Positions 45,165-54,314 are shown, numbered from the stretch's first letter. The stretch is DNA of 64,000 nucleotides from Marivita sp046591575 (GCF_046591575.1 NZ_JBIQWA010000001.1:744001-808000); one strand, 5' to 3'. Notes: a model not told the origin generated them from the sequence alone. Numbers and translations are program-made.

Positions 45165-46036
45165 GCGGCACGTCCTGCGATGCGCTGGGCGACTTCGATG
45201 GTGACCTGTGCCTGATCCGATTGGGTTTTCAGCAAGGTTGTCAACGTCGATTGCATGACCGCCGGGTCCGAGGTCAGATCGGCGATGCCAAGCCCCATAA
45301 GAGCGGCGGCGAAATCAAGGGTTTCGGCAATGCCGGGGGTCTTTTCCAGATCTTCTTTGCGCAGTTTCTGAACAAAGCCGATGATCTGATCGGCCAGGTG
45401 GGCTTCGATCTTTGGGCACCGGGCCTTGAGGATCGCGAGTTCGGTTTGGCGATCCGGGTAGTCGACATAGGTGTAAAGGCAGCGTCGGCGGAGCGCGTCG
45501 GACAAGTCGCGTGTGCCGTTTGATGTCAGGATGACAATGGGGCGCGTGGTGGCTGTGATGGTGCCAAGTTCCGGGATGGAAATCTGAAAGTCGGACAGGA
45601 TTTCAAGCAGATAAGCTTCGAATTCCTCGTCTGCGCGGTCGATTTCGTCGATTAACAGAACCGGCGGCGTGTCTTGGGTGATGGCGGCGAGAAGCGGGCG
45701 TTCCAGAAGGAAATCGCGCGAGAAGATACGTTCTTCCACGCTTTTGCCGGTTTCGCCGTCTTCGGCGGCGGCGCGGATTGTGAGAAGCTGGCGTTGGTAA
45801 TTCCATTCATAGATCGCCTGCGCCGCATCCAGACCTTCATAGCATTGAAGGCGGATCAGTTGCGTGTCTTTGACCGCAGCCAGCGTGCGTGCGATCTCTG
45901 TTTTGCCGACACCAGCCGCCCCTTCCAAAAGCAAAGGGCGCCCAAGCGACAGCGCGAGGTGCAGGGCGACGGCAAGGTCGTCGGAGGCGACATACGTCTT
46001 GCCAGCAAGAGCGGTTTGTAAATCTGTCCAGGTCAT
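45161..46036 (-). CDS. coxD: CoxD AAA+ ATPase (MoxR type)
   Basis: This MoxR-class chaperone ATPase is needed in Oligotropha for maturation of the [CuSMoO2] centre of CO dehydrogenase. The 291-aa product has Walker A EGAAGVGKTEI (Lys45), Walker B VLLIDEIDRAD, sensor 1 VILTSNGTRDLSDALRRR and a C-terminal lid. I used ATG 46036 because the conserved protein begins there; the frame is open up to 46234 over the coxL end without conservation. It overlaps coxE by four bases, and coxL ends 46 bases upstream. Confidence 0.93.
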   Translation of the reverse strand: MTWTDLQTALAGKTYVASDDLAVALHLALSLGRPLLLEGAAGVGKTEIARTLAAVKDTQLIRLQCYEGLDAAQAIYEWNYQRQLLTIRAAAEDGETGKSVEERIFSRDFLLERPLLAAITQDTPPVLLIDEIDRADEEFEAYLLEILSDFQISIPELGTITATTRPIVILTSNGTRDLSDALRRRCLYTYVDYPDRQTELAILKARCPKIEAHLADQIIGFVQKLRKEDLEKTPGIAETLDFAAALMGLGIADLTSDPAVMQSTLTTLLKTQSDQAQVTIEVAQRIAGRAA

Positions 46037-46082
46037 ATCTTGTTCGCGGGGTGCACCAGACAGCCCACCCCGCGCCCCTCGC

Positions 46083-48509
46083 TTAACCGTGGAGGCCAAG
46101 ATCATTGGCGGTTTTCCAGATCCGCCAGTGATCATGCGGCATGTTTGTGTGCCGGTTGCCGAACGGACGGAACGCATCCTGTATCGCGTTCGAGAAACAC
46201 GGCACGCCACCGACATGGGGGCTTTCGCCGACACCTTTGGCCCCGATGGGATGGTGCGGGCTGGGTGTGACGGTGTAGTCGGTTTCGTAGTTGGGCACTT
46301 CCCAGGCGGTGGGCAGGAAGAAATCCATCAATGTTCCGGTCTTGACGTTGCCCATATCGTCATAGGCAATCTCCTGTCCCAATGCGACGGCCAGTGCTTC
46401 GGTCAAACCGCCATGGATCTGGCCTTCGATGATCATCGGGTTGATCCGCGTGCCGCAATCGTCCAGTGCATAGAACCGGCGGATGTCGGCAACGCCGGTG
46501 TCGACGTCGATGTCCATCACACAGACATAGGCCCCAAACGGGTAGGTCATGTTGGGCGGATCATAATAGCTGACCGCTTCGAGACCCGGTTCAATGCCGG
46601 GAATCGCCTGATTGTAGGCCGCGAATGCGATGTCTTTCATCGTTTTGAACCGTTCCGGCGCGCCTTTCACGACAAAACGATCCACGTCAAACTCGACATC
46701 GTCGTCATGCACTTCGAGAAGGTAGGCCGCGATCATCTGTGCCTTGGCACGGATTTTGCGTCCGGCCATGGCAGTGGCAGCGCCAGCTACCGGGGTTGAT
46801 CGGGAGCCGTAAGTGCCAAGCCCATAGGGCGCGGTATCGGTGTCGCCTTCCTCGATCGTGATGCTGTCGGCGGGCAGGCCGATCTCAGAGGCCAGGATTT
46901 GCGCAAAGGTTGTGGCGTGGCCCTGACCTTGGGAGATCGTGCCGAGCCGGGCAATCGCCGATCCAGTAGGGTGGATGCGGATTTCGCATGAATCGAACAT
47001 GCCCAGTCCAAGGATGTCGCAGTTTTTGACCGGACCCGCGCCGACGATTTCGGTAAAGAAAGACAGGCCAATGCCCATCAGCTTGCGGGTTTTGCCAGCT
47101 TTGAAGTCTTCAACCCGCTGGGCCTGTTCCTTGCGAAGCCCGTCATAGTCGACGGCTTTTAATGCCTTATCCCACGCGGTATGGTAATCGCCGCTGTCGT
47201 ATTCCCAGCCAAGCGCGGCTGTGTAGGGGAACTGCTCTTTGCGGATGAAGTTGATGCGCCGCAGCTCTGCCGCGTCCATGTTCAATTCTATCGCCAGAAC
47301 TTCGATCATGCGTTCGATGAAATACACCGCTTCTGTTACCCGGAACGAGCAGCGATAGCTGACGCCGCCGGGGGCCTTGTTGGTATAAACGCCATCGACC
47401 TCTAAATACGCGGTCGGGATGTCATAAGACCCGGTGCAGATATTCATAAAACCTGCGGGAAACTTGGTCGGGTCGGCGCAGGCGTCGAAACCGCCATGAT
47501 CGGCTGTGACATGGCAGTGCAGGCCGGTGATTTTACCCTCTTTGGTTGCCGCGATTTTGCCCGTCATGTGATAGTCGCGGGCAAAGGCGGTGGTCATCAG
47601 GTTGTCCATGCGGTCTTCGATCCACTTGACCGGTTTGCCCGTTACGATGGAGGCCACAACCGAGCAGACATAGCCGGGATAGGCACCCACCTTGTTGCCA
47701 AAGCCGCCGCCGATATCGGGCGAGATTACGCGGATGTTGTGTTCTTCAAGACCCGAGATCAGAGACACGATTGTCCGGATCGCATGCGGGGCCTGAAACG
47801 TGCCATAGAGCGTCAGTTTGCCGTTCACCTTGTCCATCGACGCCACGCAGCCGCAGGTTTCCAGCGGACAGGGATGTGTGCGGTGGTAGTACATGTCGGC
47901 CTCGGCCACCACGTCGGCGTTGGCGATCACCTCTTCTGTGGGGGCTTTGTCGCCTGCTTCCCATGTGAAGATATGGTTGGCATGCTTGCGCGGGCCATGT
48001 GCGCCTGCAGGGATAGAGCCGTCTTCGGCCACCAGATCTTCGCGCAGAACCACATCTGATGTGAGCGATTCAAACGGGTCGACGATGACGGGCAGTTCCT
48101 CATATTCGACCTCGACCAGTTCAATACCATCCGCGGCAGCGTAGCGGTCTTCGGCGACGACAAACGCCACTTCCTGTCCCTGGAACAGCACTTTGCCATC
48201 AGCCAGTACCATCTGTTTGTCACCGGCCAGCGTTGGCATCCAGTGCAAGCCCAACGGTTCCAGATCGGCCGCAGTCAGTACCGCCAGAACACCGGGGACT
48301 TTGAGGGCCTCTTCGGTGTTGATGCTGGTGATGCGTGCATGTGCATAGGGCGAGCGCACAAAATCGCCAAACAGCATCCCGTCGAGTTTGATGTCATCGA
48401 CATAGTTGCCTTTGCCCTGGGTAAAACGCGCATCCTCGACCCGCTTGCGCGAACAGCCCATGCCCTTGAGGTTATCAATGCGATCTTCGCGTGTGACGTC
48501 GTCCTTCAT
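46083..48509 (-). CDS. coxL: aerobic carbon monoxide dehydrogenase large subunit, form I
   Basis: The molybdopterin subunit of the CoxLMS heterotrimer oxidises CO to CO2 at a Cu-S-Mo site. The 808-aa product is full length. The diagnostic form I loop is present as SYRCSFR with Cys387, equivalent to the Cu-binding Cys388 of Oligotropha; form II enzymes have AYRGAGR instead. Other molybdenum-hydroxylase motifs: GGGFGNKVG, QGQGHATTFAQI and GAKGVGESP with the catalytic Glu. ATG 48509 overlaps the coxS stop (ATGA). The Ser before Tyr (usually Ala) is a small deviation. The presence of coxD, E and G supports a true CO dehydrogenase. Confidence 0.96.
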   Translation of the reverse strand: MKDDVTREDRIDNLKGMGCSRKRVEDARFTQGKGNYVDDIKLDGMLFGDFVRSPYAHARITSINTEEALKVPGVLAVLTAADLEPLGLHWMPTLAGDKQMVLADGKVLFQGQEVAFVVAEDRYAAADGIELVEVEYEELPVIVDPFESLTSDVVLREDLVAEDGSIPAGAHGPRKHANHIFTWEAGDKAPTEEVIANADVVAEADMYYHRTHPCPLETCGCVASMDKVNGKLTLYGTFQAPHAIRTIVSLISGLEEHNIRVISPDIGGGFGNKVGAYPGYVCSVVASIVTGKPVKWIEDRMDNLMTTAFARDYHMTGKIAATKEGKITGLHCHVTADHGGFDACADPTKFPAGFMNICTGSYDIPTAYLEVDGVYTNKAPGGVSYRCSFRVTEAVYFIERMIEVLAIELNMDAAELRRINFIRKEQFPYTAALGWEYDSGDYHTAWDKALKAVDYDGLRKEQAQRVEDFKAGKTRKLMGIGLSFFTEIVGAGPVKNCDILGLGMFDSCEIRIHPTGSAIARLGTISQGQGHATTFAQILASEIGLPADSITIEEGDTDTAPYGLGTYGSRSTPVAGAATAMAGRKIRAKAQMIAAYLLEVHDDDVEFDVDRFVVKGAPERFKTMKDIAFAAYNQAIPGIEPGLEAVSYYDPPNMTYPFGAYVCVMDIDVDTGVADIRRFYALDDCGTRINPMIIEGQIHGGLTEALAVALGQEIAYDDMGNVKTGTLMDFFLPTAWEVPNYETDYTVTPSPHHPIGAKGVGESPHVGGVPCFSNAIQDAFRPFGNRHTNMPHDHWRIWKTANDLGLHG

Positions 48510-49036
48510 TCTGCGGCCTCCACTGTGTTTTTCCCTATCGCTTCGCTAGGTGAGGGATGGGCTGCATTCATCTCGGCCGCAGCCGCCTGAATGGATTTCA
48601 CGATGTTTTGGTAACCCGTACAGCGGCAGAGATTGCCAGCCATGCCAAAGCGGATTTCTTCTTCGGTCGGGTTCGGGATCTCTTCCAGCAGCTTGGTGGC
48701 GCGGGTGATCATTCCGGGTGTGCAATATCCACACTGCAATCCGTGATGTTCCTTGAACGCCTCTTGCAGCGGGTGGAGATTGTCCGGCCCACCGATGCCT
48801 TCGATGGTTGTCACCTCGGCCCCATCGGCCTGAGCCACGAACATGGTGCAGGATTTCACCGACTTGCCGTTAATGGTAACGGTGCAGGCACCGCAATGAG
48901 AGGTTTCGCAGCCGATATGCGGCCCGGTGATGTTAAGCCGCTCGCGCAGCGTATAGATCAGCAGTTCACGCGGTTCGGCGAGGAATTCTTCGTCCTTGCC
49001 GTTCACGTTCATCTTGATGTGCATTTTCTTGGACAT
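48506..49036 (-). CDS. coxS: aerobic carbon monoxide dehydrogenase small subunit (2x[2Fe-2S])
   Basis: Relays electrons from the molybdenum site to the FAD subunit. The 176-aa product has the plant-ferredoxin type cluster ligands Cys43, Cys48, Cys51 and Cys63 (GCETSHCGAC). The second cluster, in the helical domain, has Cys102, Cys105, Cys137 and Cys139 (QCGYC and CRC). It is slightly longer than usual because of a C-terminal Ala/Glu-rich tail. ATG 49036 (MSKKMHIKMN) is used. The stop overlaps coxL, and coxM ends 47 bases upstream. Confidence 0.96.
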   Translation of the reverse strand: MSKKMHIKMNVNGKDEEFLAEPRELLIYTLRERLNITGPHIGCETSHCGACTVTINGKSVKSCTMFVAQADGAEVTTIEGIGGPDNLHPLQEAFKEHHGLQCGYCTPGMITRATKLLEEIPNPTEEEIRFGMAGNLCRCTGYQNIVKSIQAAAAEMNAAHPSPSEAIGKNTVEAAE

Positions 49037-49083
49037 GGGTATTCCTTTGTTGGCCCGTTCGCTGTGCTTTGTGATGGCGCGCC

Positions 49084-49938
49084 TCAGGCGCGCGACCAGG
49101 CGCGTTCGATGGCACGGGTCAGGATCACGCCAGCGACGTGTTTCTTGAACGCCACCGGGCCACGGTTGTCTTCGCTTGGGTCAATATCGCCCAACATGGC
49201 ATCGACGGCCGCTTTGATCGCGGTTTCATCCACCGCTGTGCCAACCAGTGCGGCACAGGCCGCTTCGGAAAACACGGGTGTGTCGCTCAGGTTGGTCATT
49301 GCAACAGACGCCGAGGTACAAGAGCCGCCGTCTTTGGTGATCTGCACGGCGGCGGCTGCTGTGGCATAATCACCGATTTTGCGTTTTTGTTTTTCATAGG
49401 CGTAGCCGCCTGACGGCTTTGGAATGATGACAGCCGTCAGCACCTCGTCATCTTCGCGCGCGGTCATATAGGCCGCTTCGTAAAATTCGCGGGCAGGCAC
49501 CCTGCGCTCGCCGTCTGGTCCGACAAGAACAAAGGACGCATCAAGACATTGCATCAGGCCGGGCATATCATTGCCGGGGTCGCCATTGGCCACATTGCCG
49601 CCGACGGTGCCCATATATCGGACCTGTGGGTCGGCAATCTGTAACGCCGCTTCACGCAGGATCGGGGCCGAGGACGAGAGGCTTTCGTTGTTGATGATGT
49701 CCGACTGCGTCACCATCGCACCAAGGCAGATTTCGCTGTCGCTGACGTCGATTTCTGACAATCCGCTGACATCTTGCAAATCGATCAAATGCGGAATGTC
49801 GGCCATCCGAAGTTTCATCATCGGTATCAGGCTGTGACCGCCCGCCATAACGCGGGCATCATCGCCGTGCTCGTCCAGCAAAGCGATGACACCGGTCATG
49901 TCCTTGGGTCTGTAATATTCAAATGCGGCTGGAATCAT
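49084..49938 (-). CDS. coxM: aerobic carbon monoxide dehydrogenase medium subunit (FAD)
   Basis: The FAD-binding subunit passes electrons to the quinone pool. The 284-aa product has the two flavin motifs of the family, AGGHSLIPMMKLR near residues 32-44 and TVGGNVANGDPGND near 110, and the C-terminal CO dehydrogenase flavoprotein domain. ATG 49938 is chosen (GGAGGAGAG just upstream; conserved MIPAAFEYYRP); an in-frame ATG at 49983 is less likely. It is first of the coxMSL order typical of form I clusters. Its promoter region carries two direct repeats (50034-50070), a candidate LytTR operator. Confidence 0.95.
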   Translation of the reverse strand: MIPAAFEYYRPKDMTGVIALLDEHGDDARVMAGGHSLIPMMKLRMADIPHLIDLQDVSGLSEIDVSDSEICLGAMVTQSDIINNESLSSSAPILREAALQIADPQVRYMGTVGGNVANGDPGNDMPGLMQCLDASFVLVGPDGERRVPAREFYEAAYMTAREDDEVLTAVIIPKPSGGYAYEKQKRKIGDYATAAAAVQITKDGGSCTSASVAMTNLSDTPVFSEAACAALVGTAVDETAIKAAVDAMLGDIDPSEDNRGPVAFKKHVAGVILTRAIERAWSRA

Positions 49939-50033
49939 TTGCTCTCCTCCCATCAAGCGAATGTTCTGACTGGAGCAAAGCATGCCTGTGCGGTTCTGCC
50001 GCAGCTTCTGAAAACCTATGAAATTCGCGCTTT

Positions 50034-50070
50034 TTGCACGAAATGCGCCCTATGTTGCACGAGTTGCGCC
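50034..50070. promoter_or_regulatory. tandem direct repeats, candidate LytTR operator for coxM
   Basis: TTGCACGAAATGCGCC (50034-50049) and TTGCACGAGTTGCGCC (50055-50070) agree at 14 of 16 positions and start exactly 21 bp apart, i.e. two helical turns. LytTR-type regulators (AgrA, ComE, AlgR class) typically bind paired direct repeats with this period. The pair lies 96-132 bp before the coxM ATG. The second repeat is inside the last codons of the MHYT-LytTR gene. Confidence 0.6.
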
Positions 50071-51174
50071 AATCTGCGCCGCAAGAGTTGACTGAATGTC
50101 CTTGAGGTTGGCCCTGCTGACCGGTGCGGGCGGCAAATTGACGGAGGTGAAGGTACAGCGGCCCTTGTCTTTGGTGCGTTCAAACCGCGCCACCTTGCCC
50201 GGGTTAATCAAATAACTGCGGTGCGTTTTTAGAAATCCGGCGGGCAAAAGACGCTTGGTCGCCTCGGTGATGGGCCACACGCAAAATAACCTGTCCTGAT
50301 CGGTGTAGACTTGGGTGTAGTGACCGTCGGCTCTTACAAAGGCCACGTCATCCGGAGCGACAAAAATCTTGGTGCCGCCTTTTTCACATGGGATTTGCAA
50401 CCCGATCGGGCTGATTGACGGTCCTGGGTCGTTTGTCGGGATTTGAGGGTCCGTCTGCTTTGCCGGTTCAAGATAGGTGGTGCTGACCCACAGGAATGCG
50501 CCAAAGATGACAAAGCTTGAGAGTATGACGCCGATGGCCAGGATTTCATTGCTCATCGACGGGCCAAAATCGTTGGATTGTGGTTCTGCAACAAAGTTGG
50601 TTCCAGCCATGGCAAGAAAATGAACCGCAAACACGGCGACGCCGAAACACAGGGTTGCCAGAAATATGTTGCGGTTCGTGCGTTGGTTGTAGGCAACCCA
50701 AAACGCAAGAATGCACAAGGCAATGGCAACCGCAGATGACAACAGAACACCCAACGGCGTATACACCGCGCGGCACAGTTCCAACCCTGCCATGCCAATG
50801 TAATGCATGACCAAGATCCCGGCCCCGACAATGGCCCCGGCCACCAGAATGACCTGCGGTGTGCGTTCGGTGAAATGCAAAAGAACCAAAGCGCCGCCGA
50901 CGATCAGGATCGCTGTCAAAGCCGAGATGAGCGTGATCGCAGCATCGTAGTAAAACAGAATAGGCAGCTGCAGGCCCAGCATAGCCACGAAATGCATTGA
51001 CCAGATCCCGCCCCCCAGCGCGATAGAGGCGAGAGCCACCGCAATCTTGCGCTGGGCCAGCGTTTTTTCAGACAAATTGCGCGTAAGAGACAGACCGGTA
51101 AACCCGGCCACAAGCGCAATGATCAGCGATATCGCGACCAAGACGGCGTTGTGAGAAAAATCCAGCTGTTGCAT
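50050..51174 (-). CDS. CoxC/CoxH-like regulator: MHYT membrane sensor with LytTR DNA-binding domain
   Basis: A 374-aa membrane regulator. The N-terminal part has seven hydrophobic segments with three MHYT-type repeats: SMHFVAMLGLQ, MHYIGMAGLEL and VHFLAMAGTNF. The conserved His and Met residues are proposed to bind copper and sense O2, CO or NO. The C-terminal 100 residues are a LytTR domain (IFVAPDDVAFVRADGHYTQVY, then LLPAGFLKTHRSYLINPGKV). This architecture is that of CoxC and CoxH of Oligotropha cox clusters. ATG 51174 is used; an upstream ATG at 51210 is in frame. It is transcribed towards coxM, 111 bases apart, so it is probably the CO-responsive activator of the operon. Confidence 0.85.
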   Translation of the reverse strand: MQQLDFSHNAVLVAISLIIALVAGFTGLSLTRNLSEKTLAQRKIAVALASIALGGGIWSMHFVAMLGLQLPILFYYDAAITLISALTAILIVGGALVLLHFTERTPQVILVAGAIVGAGILVMHYIGMAGLELCRAVYTPLGVLLSSAVAIALCILAFWVAYNQRTNRNIFLATLCFGVAVFAVHFLAMAGTNFVAEPQSNDFGPSMSNEILAIGVILSSFVIFGAFLWVSTTYLEPAKQTDPQIPTNDPGPSISPIGLQIPCEKGGTKIFVAPDDVAFVRADGHYTQVYTDQDRLFCVWPITEATKRLLPAGFLKTHRSYLINPGKVARFERTKDKGRCTFTSVNLPPAPVSRANLKDIQSTLAAQIGATRAT

Positions 51175-51339
51175 GTGGTTCAAAATGAACAAAGCACCGT
51201 TGTTTGGCAAATGACCATTTGTGGCGACTTTTGTGACACAGGCAGGTGAATGTGTCTGTTCGGTTCAGACGTCCTGCGTTTGCACGCGGTGATCCAAAGA
51301 CACTGGTCTGCCAGTTTCGTTTGAAGAGTGCGCCCTGGA

Positions 51340-52230
51340 TCAGCGTTGGTCAGTGAGGTGGTCCGCCAAAGAGTGCGCAAGCGTGACCGCACCATCAAGT
51401 GCGGACCCTTGTGCGGGTGTGACCTGATCCCGGATGTCCGCATCGAGATAGGGAAGGTAGTGTCGCCCGACCCCGCCGATGAGGCATATCTTGTCGTGAT
51501 CCGTGACCCGTGTGGTTTTGAAACAGGTCGTCAGATACTCTGCACCTTGCATGAGCAGTTGTTTTCCATGCACGTCGCCATCCTGAGCAGCGGCGACAAC
51601 AATTGGGGCGAAGTTTGCGTAATCCTGGGGAGTGGCTTTTTGGGCGAAACGGACGATTTCGACAATATCGCCCTGAAACGCACCCATAATGTGCCGTGAC
51701 AGCGCGTTTTGTGCGGCCAGCCCATCGTGAACCAGCACACAGTGCTCAAGCGCTTTGCGGCCAAGCCACGCGCCAGAGGCCTGATCGGAAAGCTGAAACC
51801 CCCAGCCGCCGAAGAAGCGGGTTTGCCCGTCTTTGCGTGCCGCGACAAACGATCCTGTCCCAACCGCGGCCACGACACCGTCAGACGTACCAAGAGCGCC
51901 GATGGTGGATGTTTCGCGATCATCCGAAACGCGGACCCGTTTGAACGGCAACGCGGATTGAATATGCGTTGCCTGATCCGGCGTCAAAACGCCCGCGAGG
52001 CCCGCATGCGCAACCGCCGCGATGATGTCGGCCTCGCCGAGTGATGCGCGCATGGCGGCGGTTTGGATTGCGGTGCAGATATTCTCAAGGGCCTGTGATG
52101 CGTCGGTGGACACATTGGCGGGCCCTCCTTCGGCCTGACCGATACAGATACCCGATGCGGTGCACACAGAGACGCGACATCCGGTGCCACCCCCGTCGAT
52201 CCCGAAGATATGTCGCGTGTTGCTTGGCAT
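51340..52230 (-). CDS. BadF/BadG/BcrA/BcrD-type ATPase, N-acetylglucosamine-kinase-like
   Basis: A 296-aa ASKHA-fold protein with the phosphate-1 motif FGIDGGGTGCRV near residues 9-20, DDRETSTIGALG, and the second phosphate motif VAAVGTGSFVAAR, and an adenosine-motif GGVGRHYLPYL. In this family the hexosamine kinases are the closest match in size; it lacks the iron-sulfur Cys motif of the BadF activases. It probably phosphorylates an amino sugar, for example from peptidoglycan or chitin. It stands alone on the minus strand. The 290-base gap upstream, to tRNA-Leu, shows no gene. Confidence 0.8.
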   Translation of the reverse strand: MPSNTRHIFGIDGGGTGCRVSVCTASGICIGQAEGGPANVSTDASQALENICTAIQTAAMRASLGEADIIAAVAHAGLAGVLTPDQATHIQSALPFKRVRVSDDRETSTIGALGTSDGVVAAVGTGSFVAARKDGQTRFFGGWGFQLSDQASGAWLGRKALEHCVLVHDGLAAQNALSRHIMGAFQGDIVEIVRFAQKATPQDYANFAPIVVAAAQDGDVHGKQLLMQGAEYLTTCFKTTRVTDHDKICLIGGVGRHYLPYLDADIRDQVTPAQGSALDGAVTLAHSLADHLTDQR

Positions 52231-52522
52231 GTCGAACCATTAGCAGCCCTGTTCTGCAACGCACAGTGCTTTGCGAACAAACCTGGCACCCTTGGCACCG
52301 CGGCGACCGCCGACACAGGTTTACGGTTGATTTGTGTTGAGAACCAATATTCAGGGTATTCTCGACAGCGCGCGCCAATGGAAAGAAAACACACCATCTT
52401 TGCGCGGGCGACTTTAGCTGCCCGGATTGACTTAAATATTTTGTTGAATGGTGCAGATGAGAGGGCAAACCTCGGACCAAACCCACGCCAAGCAGCGCCC
52501 CGCGCGATCGCACGACATGGAA

Positions 52523-52609
52523 TGGTGCCCAGGAGAGGACTCGAACCTCCACGTCCATACAGACACTAGCACCTGAAGCTAGCGCGTCTACCAATTCCGC
52601 CACCTGGGC
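52523..52609 (-). tRNA. tRNA-Leu (anticodon CAG)
   Basis: An 87-nt class II tRNA on the minus strand: acceptor GCCCAGG/CCTGGGC, D arm TGGCGGAATTGGTAGACGC, anticodon stem CTAGC/GCTAG around TTCAGGT with anticodon CAG, a long variable arm TGTCTGTATGGACG, the T arm GGTTCGAGTCC and an encoded CCA. Confidence 0.97.
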
Positions 52610-52760
52610 AGGTGTCGTGAGGCAGGCGTGTAATCCTGTCGCTGTGGGCTGTCAACGGCATTTTTAACGGTATCATCTTTCCCTTTGCGGCAATCCTTCA
52701 CCTTGCTCGTGGCGGGTGACGGGGATACAGGTCGTGCAAGGTTTGACCGGGAGCATGCAC

Positions 52761-53753
52761 ATGTCCAAACTCGTCACAATTTACGGCGGTTCGGGGTTTA
52801 TCGGCCGTTATATCGCCCGGCGTTTGGCGAAAGCCGGATGGCGTATTCGTGTTGCGGTCAGACGCCCGAACGAGGCGATCTTTGTAAAGCCGTATGGGGT
52901 TGTTGGTCAGGTTGAGCCGATTCTCTGCAACATTCGGGATGATCAGAGTGTCCGTGCCGCCATGCAAGGAGCGGATGCGGTTGTGAACTGTGTTGGCATT
53001 TTGGCCGAAGCGGGCAAAAACACCTTTGACGCTGTTCAGTCTGAGGGGGCTGCCCGGATTGCCCGGATTGCGGCGTCTGAAGGTATTGAAACTTTCGTGC
53101 ATATTTCCGCCATTGGCGCGGATGCAGACGCCGACAGTGCGTATCAGCGCAGCAAAGCCAAAGGCGAAGCGGCGATTCTTGAACACATGCCGAACGCCAC
53201 AATTCTGCGTCCGTCGATTGTGTTTGGAGCAGAAGACGCCTTCTTTAACCGGTTTGCTGGCATGACACGCTTTGGACCGATTTTGCCAGTGGTCGGGGCC
53301 GACACCAGGTTTCAGCCCGTGTATGTTGACGATGTTGCCAAGGCGGCCTGCATGGCGCTGGAGGGTGATGCCGAAGGCGGGATCTATGAGTTGGGCGGAC
53401 CCGAGGTGAATACCTTCCGCGAGCTTATGGAGCAAATGCTGACAATTATCCGCCGGCGGCGGCTGATCATGAACATTCCGTTTTTTATGGCAAGCATTAT
53501 GGGGGCCGTATCGGATCTTGTGAACAAGATCAGCTTTAGTCTGATACCCAGTATGATAACCCGGGATCAGGTTAAAAACCTGCGCAATGACAATGTCGTG
53601 TCAGGGCAGGTCAAAACATTTGAGACCTTGGGAATTCAGCCTGTCACCCTTGAATCGGTGCTTCCTGAATATCTGTGGCGGTTCCGTCCATCTGGCCAGT
53701 ATTCAGAAATCAAGGAAAGCGCCAAGAACCTGCGCAGCTCTGATAAGGCGTGA
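52761..53753 (+). CDS. complex I NDUFA9 subunit-family protein (NAD(P)-binding SDR)
   Basis: A 330-aa atypical short-chain dehydrogenase of the NDUFA9 type, which in Alphaproteobacteria associates with respiratory complex I or quinone metabolism. It has the N-terminal Rossmann motif VTIYGGSGFIGRYIARRL, DAVVNCVGILAE, and a degenerate active site (AYQRSKAKGEA, where Tyr and Lys remain). A C-terminal extension follows. ATG 52761 is preferred: GGGAG is seven bases upstream, and ATG 52755 is too close. It converges on the DUF6455 gene downstream. Confidence 0.87.
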   Translation: MSKLVTIYGGSGFIGRYIARRLAKAGWRIRVAVRRPNEAIFVKPYGVVGQVEPILCNIRDDQSVRAAMQGADAVVNCVGILAEAGKNTFDAVQSEGAARIARIAASEGIETFVHISAIGADADADSAYQRSKAKGEAAILEHMPNATILRPSIVFGAEDAFFNRFAGMTRFGPILPVVGADTRFQPVYVDDVAKAACMALEGDAEGGIYELGGPEVNTFRELMEQMLTIIRRRRLIMNIPFFMASIMGAVSDLVNKISFSLIPSMITRDQVKNLRNDNVVSGQVKTFETLGIQPVTLESVLPEYLWRFRPSGQYSEIKESAKNLRSSDKA

Positions 53754-53777
53754 TCGGGGGAACTGGCCTGACCGCGT

Positions 53778-54044
53778 TCAATGCGGACGTGCGAGGATTT
53801 CGAGTGTTTTGGCGTTGATGCACCCCGGAGGCGCTGACTTTGCCACGTTTGCCTGATCGCCAAGCCACCCCTTACAAGTTTCAACAAGAGCACATCCCCG
53901 GCATTCTGTGACAAGGCCTGCATAGTCTTGCGGCGTTAACCGATCATTGGCCATCGCCTCTGAAAGACTGACCCCCATCGCGCGTGCAACGCTTCGGGTG
54001 AGCCAAAAGTGTAATTCAGCATCTCCTAGGTTCTGAGCCATCAT
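53778..54044 (-). CDS. DUF6455 family four-cysteine protein (paralogue 1)
   Basis: A small soluble protein of 88 aa with an N-terminal helical half (AELHFWLTRSVARAMGVSL). The cysteine pattern CRGCALVETCKGWLGD, then PPGCINAKTLEIL, gives C-x2-C-x5-C plus a later Cys. This fits DUF6455, a proteobacterial family of unknown function; four cysteines suggest a metal or iron-sulfur site but no ligand has been shown here. A related protein lies 270 bases upstream on the same strand. The gap between them (54045-54314) has no convincing gene. Confidence 0.75.
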   Translation of the reverse strand: MMAQNLGDAELHFWLTRSVARAMGVSLSEAMANDRLTPQDYAGLVTECRGCALVETCKGWLGDQANVAKSAPPGCINAKTLEILARPH

Positions 54045-54314
54045 TATGTCCGTCCTTCTCTCATCTTTTCAGGGCTTTCTGCGGGCACACATTTCAAAAT
54101 GGCACCGCACCAAAGCCGGTGTTTCCCCTGTTTGAATACCGGTGGGGTCGGCTTGTTTGATCCGCACTGACCACGTGGTCCTGGCACATTATGCCAAGGC
54201 TTGCGGTCTTTGGCGGTGCTGGCGCGGCGTGACTGTGCCGTATCGTTCACCAGCTTGTCTGTTTGTTGGCTTGCCCGTGCAAAAGCGGACGTCATGGCCC
54301 GCTGACGGTCATCG

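Noticed and set aside
52085..52603. 172-codon minus-strand frame across tRNA-Leu and the kinase 5' end
   Set aside because: It translates the tRNA gene and has no ribosome site or motif.
54044..54295. 83-codon frame between the two DUF6455 genes
   Set aside because: No ribosome site, no conserved cysteine spacing, basic low-complexity sequence; probably non-coding.
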